This document shows positions 37,151 to 49,399 of a stretch of 64,000 nucleotides of DNA, piece after piece. The notes under the pieces were generated by a model. It was not told the origin of the DNA. It saw only the letters and a program-made list of their open reading frames with translations, and made no database searches. The position numbers and the translations under genes are program-made. The stretch covers positions 5,884,058 to 5,948,057 of the forward strand of contig JAJHZJ010000121.1 of NCBI GenBank assembly GCA_023548195.1, given 5' to 3'. Positions within the stretch are counted from its first letter, which is position 1, and each line of letters starts with the position of its first letter. The DNA is from Bettongia penicillata ogilbyi. Lineage: Eukaryota; Chordata; Mammalia; Diprotodontia; Potoroidae.

Positions 37151-38119
37151 CTGTTTTTACAATTTAATATTTTTCAGAGATTGAATAACAGTTTGCATTA
37201 AATATATACCCCTTAAATAGCACTTTATTTGAGCAGGCCCCAAGTAATCAGTGCTTTTTTTAAAAAGTGAAAAATAGATTTTTTTTCTCCATATTTTAGG
37301 CAAGTGAAATAACCTTCAGAAGATAAACCACAGTTGAATGTTCAAATTCTTTCGAAGTTCTAACAATGAGTAATAAACATTTACTCAAAAGTTTTATTAA
37401 TGATTGAATGTTCAAATTCATTATAACTGCAATGGATCTATTTATTCTAAAAAGTGTAGATAAGAACCATAGAATAATTTTTATTACTTGAGCCACTATA
37501 ATTTTTTCTCCCAGAACAAACCATTTCCACAATTTTTCTTTTTCTATGGAAAACTCCCACTTTTCTTTTTTTTCTTTTCCTAGTTTTATACTTGGGCCTA
37601 AAATGAGATTCTTTCACTAAACATGCTGTTGGATTTCTTACATACACACTTTATACTACACTATCAGATTTTCAATACTTATCATTTAAGCAGGTGATCA
37701 TTTTATGAAACAATTCTGGAAAAAATATTATTTGCTTAAATTCTTCACAATAATAAATGCTGTTGTAATAAGGTCAATAAATCATGCTAACTAGGGGCCA
37801 CTAGCAAGGGCTAATATTTTTTTCTAATAACATGTCTTTGTAATGTATTTTTATTTCCTAGTCTTAGAAATGGCTCTTCATGCTGTATTACAGTTTATAC
37901 CATATAATTCCAATGCTTTTGTTTATTTCAGGGCACCTAGGCAAGAAAATATACCACCCTTTCTGGGAATATATAACCAAGACTTTTTTTTACCTTATAC
38001 AAAACAGAATGAAAGATTAAAGTATTACAGTTTCTTTTTAAGCAACATTATCAAAGAAACATTTAAAATTCATTCACATACAACTCTGATGCCTGTTTTC
38101 TTAGATACAAGTATTATCA

Positions 38120-39429
38120 GACATAGGTGAATTCTAATGATTTTTAAGCTGCCACAAAAATTTCTAGAATGACAAGGGGTAGAAGGAGACAGTTGGACCT
38201 AATGTTAAATCAATTGACTGATTTATCTTTTACCAAAAAAAAAGGTACCCTAGGAATATAATCTTTCATTTGGACTATCTCTTTGAAGTTGGTTTGGGGG
38301 AAGGGGAATGTTAAACTCCAGCAGCATCTCCATCTGAGGAAGGTGCACATTTATCTCTTGTGACAACAGAAAGCAATCTGCATAATATAGGACCCAGTTC
38401 CACACACAGAAAACCCTACAGGGAACTCAGATGGTGACAGGAGATGAATACCAATAGCCTATGTCCCTGTGTTCACTGTGATGAGATAGTACAGCTTAGT
38501 TCATTTTCCTTTGACAGGATTTCCCAGATTCACAGAGAAAACACCTCCTGTTCTACAGGGAACCTCCACAGAGACTCTCTCCCTGCTCAAGGTTTTCCCA
38601 AGTTGTTGATATTCAATTAGTAGGTTTGGAGTTGGACCTTTTTTTACAATATAAAATCTGAAAAGTCTGTCACAAATCAAAATAAATACATAAGAGTACT
38701 TTTCTTCAGAGCACCAAAAGTTTAATCTGTCCAATTTTCTCTCAAGGGATGATGAAACAAAAGATTCTACTGTCTACTTTTGTAGCTTGAAATATATGAC
38801 TCAAGAAATTTTACAGCATGAAGAAGTATGAATACAACACATACCAAATAAAAACCAATTCTTTAACCTAAAAATCCCAGGGAAAGAAAGCTTATACTGA
38901 CATAAAATTCAAAGAAATCACCATTATACAATAGTCTTGTTTATTGTTGTATTATATACTTTGACTTATCAGAATTTGCTTGTAATATCTTAAAATATTT
39001 AACAAGCTGTCTAATTAGCCACATGAAAACCTTTCCTTTTTTTAGCAGTTACCAGCACTCTCTACATAGTTTCATTTGCATCCCAGTACATGCAATTTCC
39101 TATGACAAGAAACATTTTCAAATGAAAGATAATATATTAATAATATCATCTGTTCTCAAATTGCTCTATTTAGCGGCAAGCTAGCTCATTTGTTTTTTGT
39201 AATTTTTTTAAGATGGCAAATGCAGAGGTTCAAAAGTACTAACAAACCAAAATGGAACCATCTTACCAGAAAGATAATTTTACCTGATGTTAATAAAATA
39301 GCTGCTTAGAGGATCACAATGAAGGCCAAACCCTGCAGGGAAATTGACGATCAATCAAACTCCACAGAGCTTTGTCAGCATTTGTTATTTTACATAGAAG
39401 GTATGAGATGTCAGTATCCATGGTGTGCT
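38120..39429. other. Repeat-poor flank downstream of exon 3 (gene sense)
   Basis: No transposon is recognised. The part nearest the exon (38990-39429) contains an ATTTGCAT octamer near 39069 and many short AT-rich motifs. Intronic flanks of alternatively regulated neuronal exons are often conserved, so this is a candidate region only. Confidence 0.3.
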
Positions 39430-39435
39430 ACTTAC

Positions 39436-39539
39436 TGATGTGTAGAGGTACCCTTCTCCATTCATGGCAATATACAACCCTGTCTTTACTCCCTGCATGG
39501 CAACAACGCGAAGTCCCACTGGTATGAGGTTGAATAATG
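39436..39539 (-). CDS. FGF14: FGF14 exon 3 (internal coding exon)
   Basis: This is the next coding exon of FGF14 downstream of exon 2. It completes the split Thr codon (A from exon 2 plus CA) and encodes 34 residues, [20 protein letters not shown] through [14 protein letters not shown], ending in phase 0. The acceptor is tttatctttacag (AG at 39541-39540) and the donor gtaagta starts at 39435. The length of 104 bp is the expected FHF exon size. [17 protein letters not shown] separates FGF14 from FGF12 (KASLYVAMN) and FGF13 (QTKLYLAMN), compared from memory. Two positions differ from the human protein as I recall it: Ile to Met in VVAMQG, and Pro to Thr in YLYTS (Thr is also used by FGF13). The frame is open and the splice sites are intact, so this is a functional exon, not a retrocopy. 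Confidence 0.96.
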
Positions 39540-39559
39540 CTGTAAAGATAAATGGATTC

Positions 39560-40680
39560 TGTCATGGACGGGCAGGGAAAAGGAAAACATTGCAATAACT
39601 AGGCATTTCTTTGTAAAAATCAAGACACTATGCTTGTCACTAACTTCACAGAATGTTTGTTTTTGTTATTATTACTAACAGTATTATTTTATTGCTATCA
39701 TTGAGACAGTATTAGAATCAGCAGCATCATTATAATTTAAATAACTGGTTATCTTAATTTTAAATCAAGATAGTATTTCTCCAGTAAAGTTAGCACTTAA
39801 GCTTCAGTTTGTAAATCTAATTAGTAGTTATTCCTACTAGAGATGGCTAATGACAAAACTGTAGGGAATAACATACACAAAGAGAGCTGCAATAGGGAAA
39901 GCCACATCTCACTTTTTAACATCACTTTATACTCAAGAAAAAAAACAACTGTGAACAATCTCATGAAAAACAGAAAAAGAAAGCAATTAAAATGAAGTGA
40001 TTTGTCTTCTGCTACTTAATAGAGAAGGTGTGATTTGTCTTTGCAATGTAGGGCAGTGCATTTTTTATAAAGAGAAAAAGAAAAGATAATTCCTGCAACT
40101 AATTTGCCTTTCACAGGGAATTTCTGCACTGAGGTTTCCCTATATCAGATAAAATCACAGGGCCAAAGCAATTTGCTTTTGTAGAACTAATCAGACACTT
40201 GAGCTAATGATACTTAGCCATTTAAAAATAACCGGAAGGCTAAATATTAATTCCATTTCACTGACTTGAAAACTTGGGAATTTTTTTTTGTCTGTGAGGA
40301 AGAAAGCACTGAGTACTTTGTTTACCTCAGACGCACCAGTCATTCAGAAGTGGTTCAGTATCTTCCTTAGAATTCTGAAACATTATGGTATATGAATCAT
40401 TTGCATACTAATATATATTTTAAGAGTGAGGCACATTTGTGTATGACCCTGTGTGGGGGTACTTAGAGTTGGAGGTGAACACAGAGGAGATAAGGTCATA
40501 TCAATCTTTGGAGAGGGATAAAAAATGTCATCTTAATAAGCAAAGGAATAACCTGAATACAGACAATGTATACAATTTCACAAAAATCAAATGCATTAAA
40601 ACAACTGTGACTTTTTTTTAACATATTAGCTATAGCTCTATAACCTCAGACATCAGGTTTTACTATCTACCTTTATCACT
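39560..40680. other. Repeat-poor flank upstream of exon 3 (gene sense)
   Basis: No transposon or gene is recognised. It is the intronic approach to exon 3 and carries no second acceptor-exon unit that I could see. Confidence 0.3.
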
Positions 40681-40689
40681 ACACCCTTC

Positions 40690-41010
40690 AGAACCTGATG
40701 CTTTCCATGTGATGTGACAATGAACAAGAGGTCCCTAGACCTTGCCATCTGGCCTGTAGTTACTCTTTTAGGAGCATCAGGCCCTTGCAAATCCCTTGCA
40801 GCTCATCCCTCTGACATATATGACCTCCACCAGTTAGACTGTGATCTTCTTGAAGGGAAGAAAAACTTCACTTTTCTATTTGTATCACTTATCGTACATA
40901 GTTAATAATTAACACTTTTTCATTAATTTATTCATTTCCAAAGTTTTGACTAAGAACTGTTGGGTACACCCTGGCTGCTAGATAGCTACTTAATAAATGT
41001 CAGGAGGTAA
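40690..41010 (+). mobile_element. L2 LINE 3' end
   Basis: 'ccagttagactgtgatcttc' then 'ttgaagggaagaaaaac' and 'agctacttaataaatgtcag' give the L2 terminus, with a short unrelated middle. Confidence 0.55.
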
Positions 41011-41109
41011 ATGTGTGTTGTATGCAGGAAAGCAATAGAAAGAAGAGAGGCAAGATATGAGACAAAAATCAGCCTTATATTATTAGACTTAAATGTTCCT
41101 TACCGAAGA

Positions 41110-41930
41110 GGTTATATCAATTAAGGAATCAACATTTATTAAGAGAATACTATTTATTTGCTGCTTGCCTAGGCTCAGGGGAAACAAAGAAATCACAAAG
41201 CCACCCATCAAGAAGTTTACCCCAATTACACACACATGCGTATGTGGAAATACAAAATATTTCCAGTTACTTTCTGTGGAAGGAGGTAAAATTTAGGAGT
41301 TAAGTGATGCTACGAAGTGTCATACAAATGGACCTTGCGAAGGATCTAGGAAATTTAAAAAGCAGAGGTTAGAAGAAAGCATTCCACACATAGGGAAAAG
41401 CAAAGACATAGAGAAAGAAATGGAATGTTCTGCAGAAAGAACAAATAGAATGATTTGGCTAGAATGGAGAGTATAGGGAGGACAGCACCGTGGAATATAC
41501 CTAGAGAAAGAAGTCTAGAGTCAGACTAGAATGGGCTTTAAATACCAAATAGAAAAGTTATTATTTTGTCCAGAGGCAACAAGAGACCACTGTAACTTCT
41601 TGAACAGGGGAGTAAAATGATGACACCTGGGCTTTAGGAATATCATTTTGACAGCTATATGGAAGATGTATTGGAGTGGGTTGAAAGAGGTTGGAAGTAA
41701 AAAAGTGAAGTAGAAAGTTATTGTAAAAGCCCAGGTAAGAAGGGATTAAGTTGATGTCTTTTTGATTGGAGAGAAAGGGACAGATGTGAGAGCTGAGGAT
41801 GACTCTGCAGATGGCAAGATGGTTGAACAGAGAAACTGTGTTGTTTTCAAAAGAAAGAGAGAAATCAGAGAGTGGGGTAGATATGGCATAAAGATAAGGA
41901 GACTTGTTTTTGATATATTCGGTCTGAGAG
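41110..41930 (-). mobile_element. L2 LINE 3' half, minus strand
   Basis: This long collinear reverse-complement L2 runs from its 3' end ('atcaacatttattaagagaa') to internal reverse transcriptase sequence: 'atgggctttaaataccaaat', 'ggaatatcattttgacagct', 'ggaagatgtattggagtggg', 'gaggatgactctgcagatgg'. Confidence 0.75.
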
Positions 41931-42429
41931 GACTACAGGATGCTCATTGAGGTACATCCAAAACGCAGCTGTATAAATGCATATGTCTTTATGCAGTTTC
42001 AAAAGAGTTGAACATTTATTTGGTTGATATCTAACCCTTTGATTCAAAGGCTTAAAGTGCTTGTAGAGGAAGAAAAATAACAGAAAAACAGAAATAGCTG
42101 AGTTTTGTGTTATATAATAGAGATGTAAATCAACACTTCAGGATATGCTGCTACCCTTCCCCACTACCACATTCTCAATACTCACAGGTATCTATGGGAA
42201 AGGCATAGGGCTCATTGTGCTTATTTTAACACTACATTTAAAATTTTCTTTTTAGTATTAAGAAATTATGAAAATCTGTGTACCATGGTGGAACACAAAG
42301 CATTATTTAGTGACTGATAAAAATAGAAACAGCCTAAAATCTAGTCGGTCTTTTCTTTTGCTGGGGAAAAAAACATATTTTTCCTATGATTTTTCAAGTA
42401 ATTACTTCCCATGGATATATTTTCAAATC

Positions 42430-42605
42430 TAAACATAGTCATAAAATCTTAAGTCTTCACAACTGGAAGAAACCTTTGAGGCTGCTCAGTCTAACCTCTT
42501 CATCCCAGAGAGGTTGGGATTTCTCCAGGGCCAGAGAATTAGTTAGTAGAAGAGACAGAACCTAAACAATAGACTCCTGATTACCACCAGGTATTATTTC
42601 TATCA
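42430..42605 (-). mobile_element. MIR-type SINE
   Basis: 'tcataaaatcttaagtcttc acaactggaagaaacc' (spaced at base 20) and 'cagtctaacctcttcatccc' match the start of this SINE type; the core is weak. Confidence 0.5.
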
Positions 42606-42749
42606 CATATGCCACAACTGAGAAGTTGATTTTTAAATATTTTTGATGTGAATGCTCTTTTTCATCTGTTATATTCCCTTACTTCCAAAACACTTTCATG
42701 CTATATGTTCCATATACATTGAAAACTTATAACCTGAGGGAGGGAGAGG

Positions 42750-42985
42750 GAAGGGAAAAAGCACTTATCTGTTGCAGGGACTATTTACAAAGATGATCTC
42801 ATTTGGTCTTCACAAAAACCCTACAAAGTAGGTGTTAATATTATCTCCATTTTAAATTGAAGAAACTGAGGTAAACAATTTAAGTGACTTGTCCAGAATC
42901 ATACAGCAAGTAAAAGCCTGGGATTTGAACTTCCTGACTTCAGGCCCAGCACTCTATTTCCTGTGCTACCAGATGACTCCAGAAC
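42750..42985 (-). mobile_element. MIR-type SINE
   Basis: 'gatgatctcatttggtcttc', 'gaagaaactgaggtaaacaa', 'gacttgtccagaatcataca' and 'gcactctatttcctgtgcta' form a complete reversed MIR/Mar1 order. Confidence 0.8.
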
Positions 42986-43436
42986 TTCTAGTAACAATTC
43001 CATTTAGTTAGACTACATTTAAAGGACAATTTATCTATATTTAATTCCATGCAAATATTGTTTTGAGTTTTGGTGTTTATGTGGATATATACATGTGTAT
43101 ATAAATATGTTTCATATAAAGGCAGACGTGTATTTGTATATAGAAGGATATCTAGGGGATTTGGGAACTTTAAAAAAAATACTACCTTTAATCTCTCAGA
43201 GGTCACAGTCAGTATCAACAGACTCATATTATTTTCTCCAACTCCTAAATCCTATGCAGTTGTTGTAGTTCAATAGTTCAAAATATGGTGATTCTTTTAG
43301 TTTTAGAGGGGAAATGACAGTTGCCAAGCAAAGAAAACAATCCTATTGATTAAATATAGTTATCTACTTTATTTTTAGATGGAAAAATATTATAATCAAA
43401 GAGCAAGGGAGTTTGGAAAACAAGAATATTTATATT

Positions 43437-45905
43437 AATGCATGGATCTACTTAGTTGTGTCCAATTCTTCATGATCCTATGTACATGGCACTTCTATCT
43501 TCCACTATCTCCTGAAGTCTGCCTAGGCTCATATCCATTGCTTCCAGAACACTATGTATCCATCTCCTCCTCTGCTGTCCCCTTTTCCTTTTTCCCAACA
43601 TCAAGGTCTTTTCCAATGAGACTTGTCTTCTCATTATGTTGATAAAGAATTTAATCTTCAGTTTCAATATGTGTCCTTCCAATCAATAGTCTGAATGAAT
43701 TCCTGTAAGTACTGACTGATTTGATCTCCTTGCTATCCAAGGGACTCTCACAAGATTTCTCCAGTACCACAATTCAAAAGTATTGATTCAGTGGCACTCA
43801 GCTTTCCTTATAGTCTGACCCTCACAGCCATACACTGCAAAAACAATACGTGTTCCATGTTCAGTTCTAATTGTTGCTTCTTGATCTGCATACATGTTCT
43901 TCCAGAGACAAGTACATTTTTCTGGTACTCCCATTTTTTTTGAGCACTTGCCACATTTTGTTGTGATTCACAGTCAAAAGCTTTAGTGTAGTCAATAAAG
44001 CAGAAGGAGATATTTTTGGGAACTTACTTGTTTCCTCTGTAATCCAGTGAATGTTGGCAATTTGGTCTCTAGTTCCTCTGACTCTTTGAAAACAAGCCTG
44101 CTCTTCTGGTTATTCTTGGTTCATATATTACTGAAATCTGACTTGCAGAATCTTAAGCACAGCCTTGATGGCATGTGAAATGAGCACAATTGCTTGGAAA
44201 TTTGAACATTCCTTGACATTGTCCTTGAGGATTGGGTCATAAACTGATCTTTTCTAATCCTATTGCATTTTCCAAGTTTGTTGGCATATTGAGTTTAGCA
44301 CTTTAAAAGACTCATCTTTTAGGATTTTAAATAGCTCATTTGGAATTCCATCACCTTCATTAGTCTTATAATTAGGAATACTTCCTAAGGTTCATCTGCC
44401 TTTATTTTCTGAGATGTCTGGCTCCAGATAAACAACATCATTTAGTTCTGTATATTCTTGCCACATCTTTCTAATCTCTTCAAAATCTGTTAAATCCATA
44501 CCGTTTTCTCTTTTATCATGCCTATTTTTTCATGAAATATTCCCTTGATCTCTCTGCTTCTTGAAAAGATCTCTTGTCTTTCCTCTTCTATTGTTTTTCT
44601 TCTATTTCTCTGTATTGATCATTTGAGAAAGCCTTATCTCTCCTTGCTTTTCTCTGGAATTCTGCATTCAGCTAGCTATATCTTTCCCTTTCTCTTTCCC
44701 TCAGCCAATTGGAAAGCTTCTCCAGGCAGTCATTTTACTTTCTTACCTTTTTTACCTTTGGGATTTTTGTTGTTATTGTGGCATCCTGTTGTGAACCTCT
44801 GTCCATATCACTTCAGGCTCTCTCTACCATATCTGATCCTTTACATTTATTCATCACTTCTACTACATATTAATAAGGGATGGTGTTTAGTCCATACCTA
44901 TCTGGTCTGATGGTGTTTCCCTTCTGTATTCAATTTAAGTCTCAATTTTGCAATAAGAAGTTCATGAGCTGAGCCACAATCAGCTCCAAGTCTGGTTCCA
45001 GCTGACTGTATAGAGAGAAGTAAATAAGCAACCTGATTTCTATATTGACCTTCTGGTGATATTTATCTGTAGATTTGCTTTTTTGGCTGTTGAAAAAAAA
45101 ATATTTGCTACAAGCAGTGAGTTTTCTTGACAAAATTCTATTAGTCTTTGCCCTATTTCACTTTTTTACTCTAAGGTAAAACTTAGCTGTTATTCCAATT
45201 ATGTTTTGATTTCCAACTTTAGTATTCCAGTCCTCTATGATTTATGTAACATCTTTTCTTAGTGTTATTTCTAGAAGATGTTGAGGGTCTTCAGAGAACT
45301 GAGTACTTTGGCCTCTTCAGCATCAGTTATTGGACCCCATATTGCATTACTGTGATTTTGAGGGTTTTGCCTTGGATTTGACTAGATATCAGTGTTATTC
45401 TTTAGATTATATCCAATACTATTTTTCTCACTTTTTTATTGACTATGAGGGCTACTCGATTTCTTTGTAGGATTCTTGCTCACAGTAGTAAAATGATCAC
45501 TTGAATTAAATTCACTCACTCCCCTCAATTTGCATTCACTGACATCCACGATGTCAATGTGTAAACTTTCCTTTTTGTCCAATTCCAGCTTACCTTGGTT
45601 CATAGACCACACTCTCCAGATTCCCATGCCATATTAATGTTTGTAGAGTCACACTTTCCTTTTACCACCAGACACATCTAGAGCTGAGCTTCCTTTCAGG
45701 TTTAACACAGCTGCTCTATTTTTTTCTAGAGCTACTTATGGTTGTTCTTGGCTCTTCCCCAGTAACATGTTAGACACCTAAGGGGCTCATCTTCTGATGT
45801 CATATCTTTTAACAGATGGATAATGTCCATGGAGTTTTCTTGACAAAAATTCTGGAGTGTTTTGTTATATCCTTCTCCAGAGGAGATGAATCTAAATTGG
45901 ACTCT
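43437..45905 (-). mobile_element. BovB/RTE non-LTR retrotransposon, nearly full span, decayed
   Basis: On the minus strand this reads as a BovB-type RTE LINE. From its 3' end (low coordinates) the C-terminal region is recognisable (RRQVSLEKTLML, then MDMSLGRLQEIVEDR, within 43470-43682). Next come a YGCE-like motif near 43810-43840 and reverse transcriptase motif A, DYTKAFD, exactly in frame at 43993-43973. Endonuclease-region sequence continues to about 45900. Alignment is by memory of ruminant BovB and is collinear over about 2.5 kb, against about 3.2 kb for a full element. Stops and frameshifts are frequent and part of the reverse transcriptase, including the YADD region, is missing. It is dead. 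It lies in the same direction as FGF14. Confidence 0.88.
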
Positions 45906-46519
45906 TAATTCAAAAGAATAACACATTGGGCTACATTATTAAGTTCTTCAGGTTGATGTGTTGAAAGGAAGGTTGCTTACTGTCAAATTTTCCTTTTGAC
46001 TTTTGTCAGTGATGGAACATCAGATAATGGTTGAAATTTTCTGATTCTCTCTCTATATATACACTCTTTTATACAATGCTAACAACCCTATGAGGAAGGT
46101 AGTATTTCATTACTTTGATGAATTAATGATACAGTCAATAAGTATTTCCTCCAAAGGCACAGATCACAAAACATTCATGTTCTCTTTCCCTGTGTATCTA
46201 TTGTCTTTGTCTTCCTCTAAAGCATCTATGCCAAGTGCAGTTGACATCTTCTCCTAGTTAGCTTCACATTAAGAAAACCAACTTGTCGCATAAACTAGCC
46301 CCTGAGTATCCCTCACTCTTACCATATGACTATCCCCCATTCTTTTCTTTTGGAAAGCTTTCCTAGAATAAATTTTAGATCCTTTCACTTGGGCAATTAA
46401 TAGTTGGTGATATGTTATAGTCTACTCATGTCCATCTTTTGCCTTTCCGTTATCTTCTTGATTCTTTGTTGCCAACAGAATTCCAGGACAAATAACAACA
46501 TAATATCAACAAAAACAAC

Positions 46520-46765
46520 TGCCTGATCAATCATTTTCAATTGTGTCTTACTCTTTGTAACCTTGTTTGGGGTCTTCTTGGCAGAGACACTGCAGCGGTT
46601 TGCTATTTCCTTCTCCAGATCATTTTATGGATAAGGAAACTGAGGCAAACAGGGTTAAGCGACTTACGCAAGGTCGCACAGCTAGTAAGTGTCTGAGGCT
46701 GACTTTTAATTCGGGTCCTTTGAATTCCAGGACTCAACATTCTATCCATCTGCTACCTACCTGCC
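46520..46765 (-). mobile_element. SINE with BovB-like tail
   Basis: The element reads, on the plus strand, tail first ('ttttcaattgtgtcttactc', 'ttggggtcttcttggcagag'), then core ('aggaaactgaggcaaacagg', 'gcaaggtcgcacagctagta') and head ('ctctatccatctgctac'-like). Two CpGs remain (ggtcgcaca and aagcgactt), suggesting it is younger than its neighbours. Confidence 0.85.
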
Positions 46766-46984
46766 TGACAGAAGAACACAGATGTTTGAAAACAGATGCC
46801 TTTTTTTCCAAAGAAAGCAATGAAATAATTTCTCTTCTTCAATTGTGGGTTAATCACTGCCCATTTACAGAGTTTATTTGGCCCACTTCTATGACTTGTT
46901 CAGCCACATATATATAATAGTAGACTAGACAACAGGCAGCCTTCATCTATTTATTTTTTTCCAATGTACCTAGGGAGGCCAATT

Positions 46985-47515
46985 TTTTTGAATGATCATT
47001 AATCTCTCCATATATTCCAGGATTTAGTACAATCAGGAGTGTGATCTTCAAATAGCAATATCTGGAGAACCTTACCATCTACAGAGAATTTCTCTTCCAT
47101 TTAAATGATACCCTGGACATGCTCTATGATACTGGCAAATAGTTTTGTTGGCCATAACTTCTTCTTTTGTGTCTCTACAACAAAGGTTACTTAAGTTGTT
47201 AGGTTCTTCAAGAACTCTAACACAGTAATGACCTTTGCATTGGGAGACACCTTACGGAGCCTTTATATGGTAACTTTTGTCCTACGGAATCAAATGCTTT
47301 CTTAGTCAGCAAACAATAAGTGGAATGGAATCTTGTATTTACTATACCTTTAAGTCAAATGTACGACTTCCTTATATTTGGTCTATTGTACCATCACTTG
47401 CAAAATCCTTCCTGTTACCTATTCATTCCTTCACTGATGATGACCTCATTGTTTGTAGACTATTTTATTTTTCTTTGAGATAAAAATGTTGGTCAATAAT
47501 CATTGTTTTCTTTAT
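46985..47515 (-). mobile_element. Second RTE-clade LINE fragment (reverse transcriptase region)
   Basis: The minus strand carries a degenerate version of reverse transcriptase motif A (DYxKAFD) at 47307-47290, with a frameshifting two-base gap. The surrounding text resembles the RTE reverse transcriptase segment but is not a copy of the neighbouring BovB element. A separate older RTE family is likely. Boundaries are approximate, and an internal RTE piece split off from the nearby element is less likely because the sequences differ. Confidence 0.5.
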
Positions 47516-47749
47516 CAATTTTCTTGAAGGAGAAACAATAAGACCCAAGATATTTCTCCCCAACAGTATACAGAGCTGGCATCTCCATTGTATATGTGAG
47601 AAGAATGAGGCTTGTATACATAAAAGTATTTCTCCAAGAAAACTAAACTATAAAGGACTAGCTGAAACTTGAACCCAAGTCCAATGTTATACTGCCTCCA
47701 TAGCTCTGATCCATGGCAACTCTTCATAAGGTTATATTGGGTTCATAAA

Positions 47750-47950
47750 TGTAGATCTAGAAGGCATTTCAGAGACCGTCTAGTCCAATCCTTCCATATT
47801 ACAAGTGAGGAAACTGAGGCCCAGTTAAATTAAGGAAGTCCAGTTAAATTCTCAAGGTCATTCATATAGTAGATATCACAAGTAGGATTTGAACCCAGGT
47901 CTTCTGACTTTAAAGCCAGTTGTCTTTCCACCCTGTTCAGCTACTTCTCA
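47750..47950 (-). mobile_element. MIR-type SINE
   Basis: 'ctagtccaatccttccatat', 'gtgaggaaactgaggcccag' and 'ggatttgaacccaggtcttc' keep the order. A direct duplication of ccagttaaatt is visible at 47821-47831 and 47840-47850. Confidence 0.7.
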
Positions 47951-48149
47951 ACACGTCTCTTTATATCTATGTATGATTATTTTTTCCTGAGAACTAATCT
48001 CATCATTAAAAGAATTTATTTATTATTCTCTTATTTAAAAAACCAAGAATATTAAGTAACTCAAATTTTTTTTGTAATAAACATGCACTTAGATAATAAT
48101 TATTTATTATCCTATAAAAGATATGGAATTCTAGTTAGAACAGGCATAA

Positions 48150-48310
48150 TTAAAAGCCATATAGGATAATTTCCTGACTTAACAGATAAGAAAATTGAGG
48201 TCTAGAAAAAGTAAGTTATTTATCCAAGGTTACCTAGTTAATAACTGGTAGCATCAGGACTATCACATAAATTTCTTGATTTGGAGTCCAAACTGCTAAT
48301 GATCTGTAAT
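48150..48310 (-). mobile_element. MIR-type SINE fragment
   Basis: 'ataagaaaattgaggtctag' and 'tatccaaggttacctagtta' are the diverged reversed core. Confidence 0.45.
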
Positions 48311-48654
48311 TAATAGGGATAATTTTAGTTAAAGTGACAAGGACATGGAAAGGAACAGACCTGTAATTTCACTGATATTGGGAACTCCAAAGTAAGGAAA
48401 CTTCCTCTACCACTGCAGATTGGTGTCTTCTCATAGTTACTGTCTTAAAGATTTGCTTATAGTACTGACAGCTCAAATGAATTGTCCACTATCAAAAAGT
48501 CAGTATGCGTTAGAAGCAAAACTTGATCCTGAGTCTTGCTAGCTTTGAAGCCAACTTTCTATAAACTATAACAATTACTAAAAGATACTGTCTCAATTTG
48601 GGGGAAAAAACCCTCTTTTATTTATATTTTCATAATGCTCTTCCTCCAAAGCAT

Positions 48655-48885
48655 TTCCTCTATATAACATTAGCTAAGATCTATATAGCATTTTAAGTTT
48701 TTCAAAGTATTTTATATGTTATCTACTTTAATCCTCAAGGCAATACTGCGAGGTAGGCATTCTTATATGATTATTTCCATTTTACAAATGAGGAAGCTGA
48801 GACTTAGAGAAAGGTTAAGTGACTTGCTCAGCGTCACAGCTAGTTAAGTGTCTAACGTGACATGACTGTGCCATCTATCTGCCTG
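48655..48885 (-). mobile_element. MIR-type SINE
   Basis: 'ttatctactttaatcctcaa', 'aatgaggaagctgagactta', 'ggttaagtgacttgctcagc' and 'agtgtctaacgtgacatgac' are in order, with one gap. Confidence 0.7.
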
Positions 48886-49399
48886 AGAAAGGTGGCTACA
48901 ACTTGTCTTCTCCTTGCTTCCTATAATGAGTATCATAGTGAGTTATTTATTCTATTTTTCATGTACCCACAAACAACTTCAGCCAGTTCCCCCTTTTCTG
49001 CTCTGCTCTATGCTACTAAGCCTCCCCAGGAAAATTGTAGAAAATGAGCACTAGTAGCAAATGACTTCTGAGCACTGCTTTCAATGCTGATGTGTCACTG
49101 TGAAACTGCTAGAAATATTTCAAAGTCCTTAAAAAAAGGTGTCTTCCCAGTGCAACTGGTATGGGAGAAAGTAATGAGGCCATATGAGTATCTATCTTAC
49201 AGAGTCCCTTAGGAATTTTAGAGATTTGGTAGATAGAATTGATTCATTTATGATTCTGTCAACCTACTGACATTTCTATTTTCAAAGAAGGGTCAAATGT
49301 CACTTATCTATGAGTGGATTCTCTCTTTAAATGATCGCTTCTATCAACTCCATTCTTTCCTCTTATAAGTAGTGATTCAAATCCCCAACTATATGTCTG

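Larger units (their letters stand above)
1..39435 (-). other. FGF14: FGF14 intron 3, 5' part
   Basis: Everything downstream of the exon 3 donor on the gene strand appears to be intron 3. No sequence encoding the next FHF exon (199 bp in the family as I recall) was noticed, so intron 3 appears to exceed 39 kb. Contents are L2, L1 and SINE insertions, simple repeats and repeat-poor stretches. Confidence 0.75.

Noticed and set aside
1..39435. FGF14 exon 4 within the window
   Set aside because: I looked for the complement of the expected peptide start and for a 199-bp exon with matching splice sites and saw none; a protein-level search would confirm.
44545..44910. 121-codon plus-strand open frame as a gene
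   Set aside because: It lies antisense to the BovB/RTE element and consists of its reversed codons.
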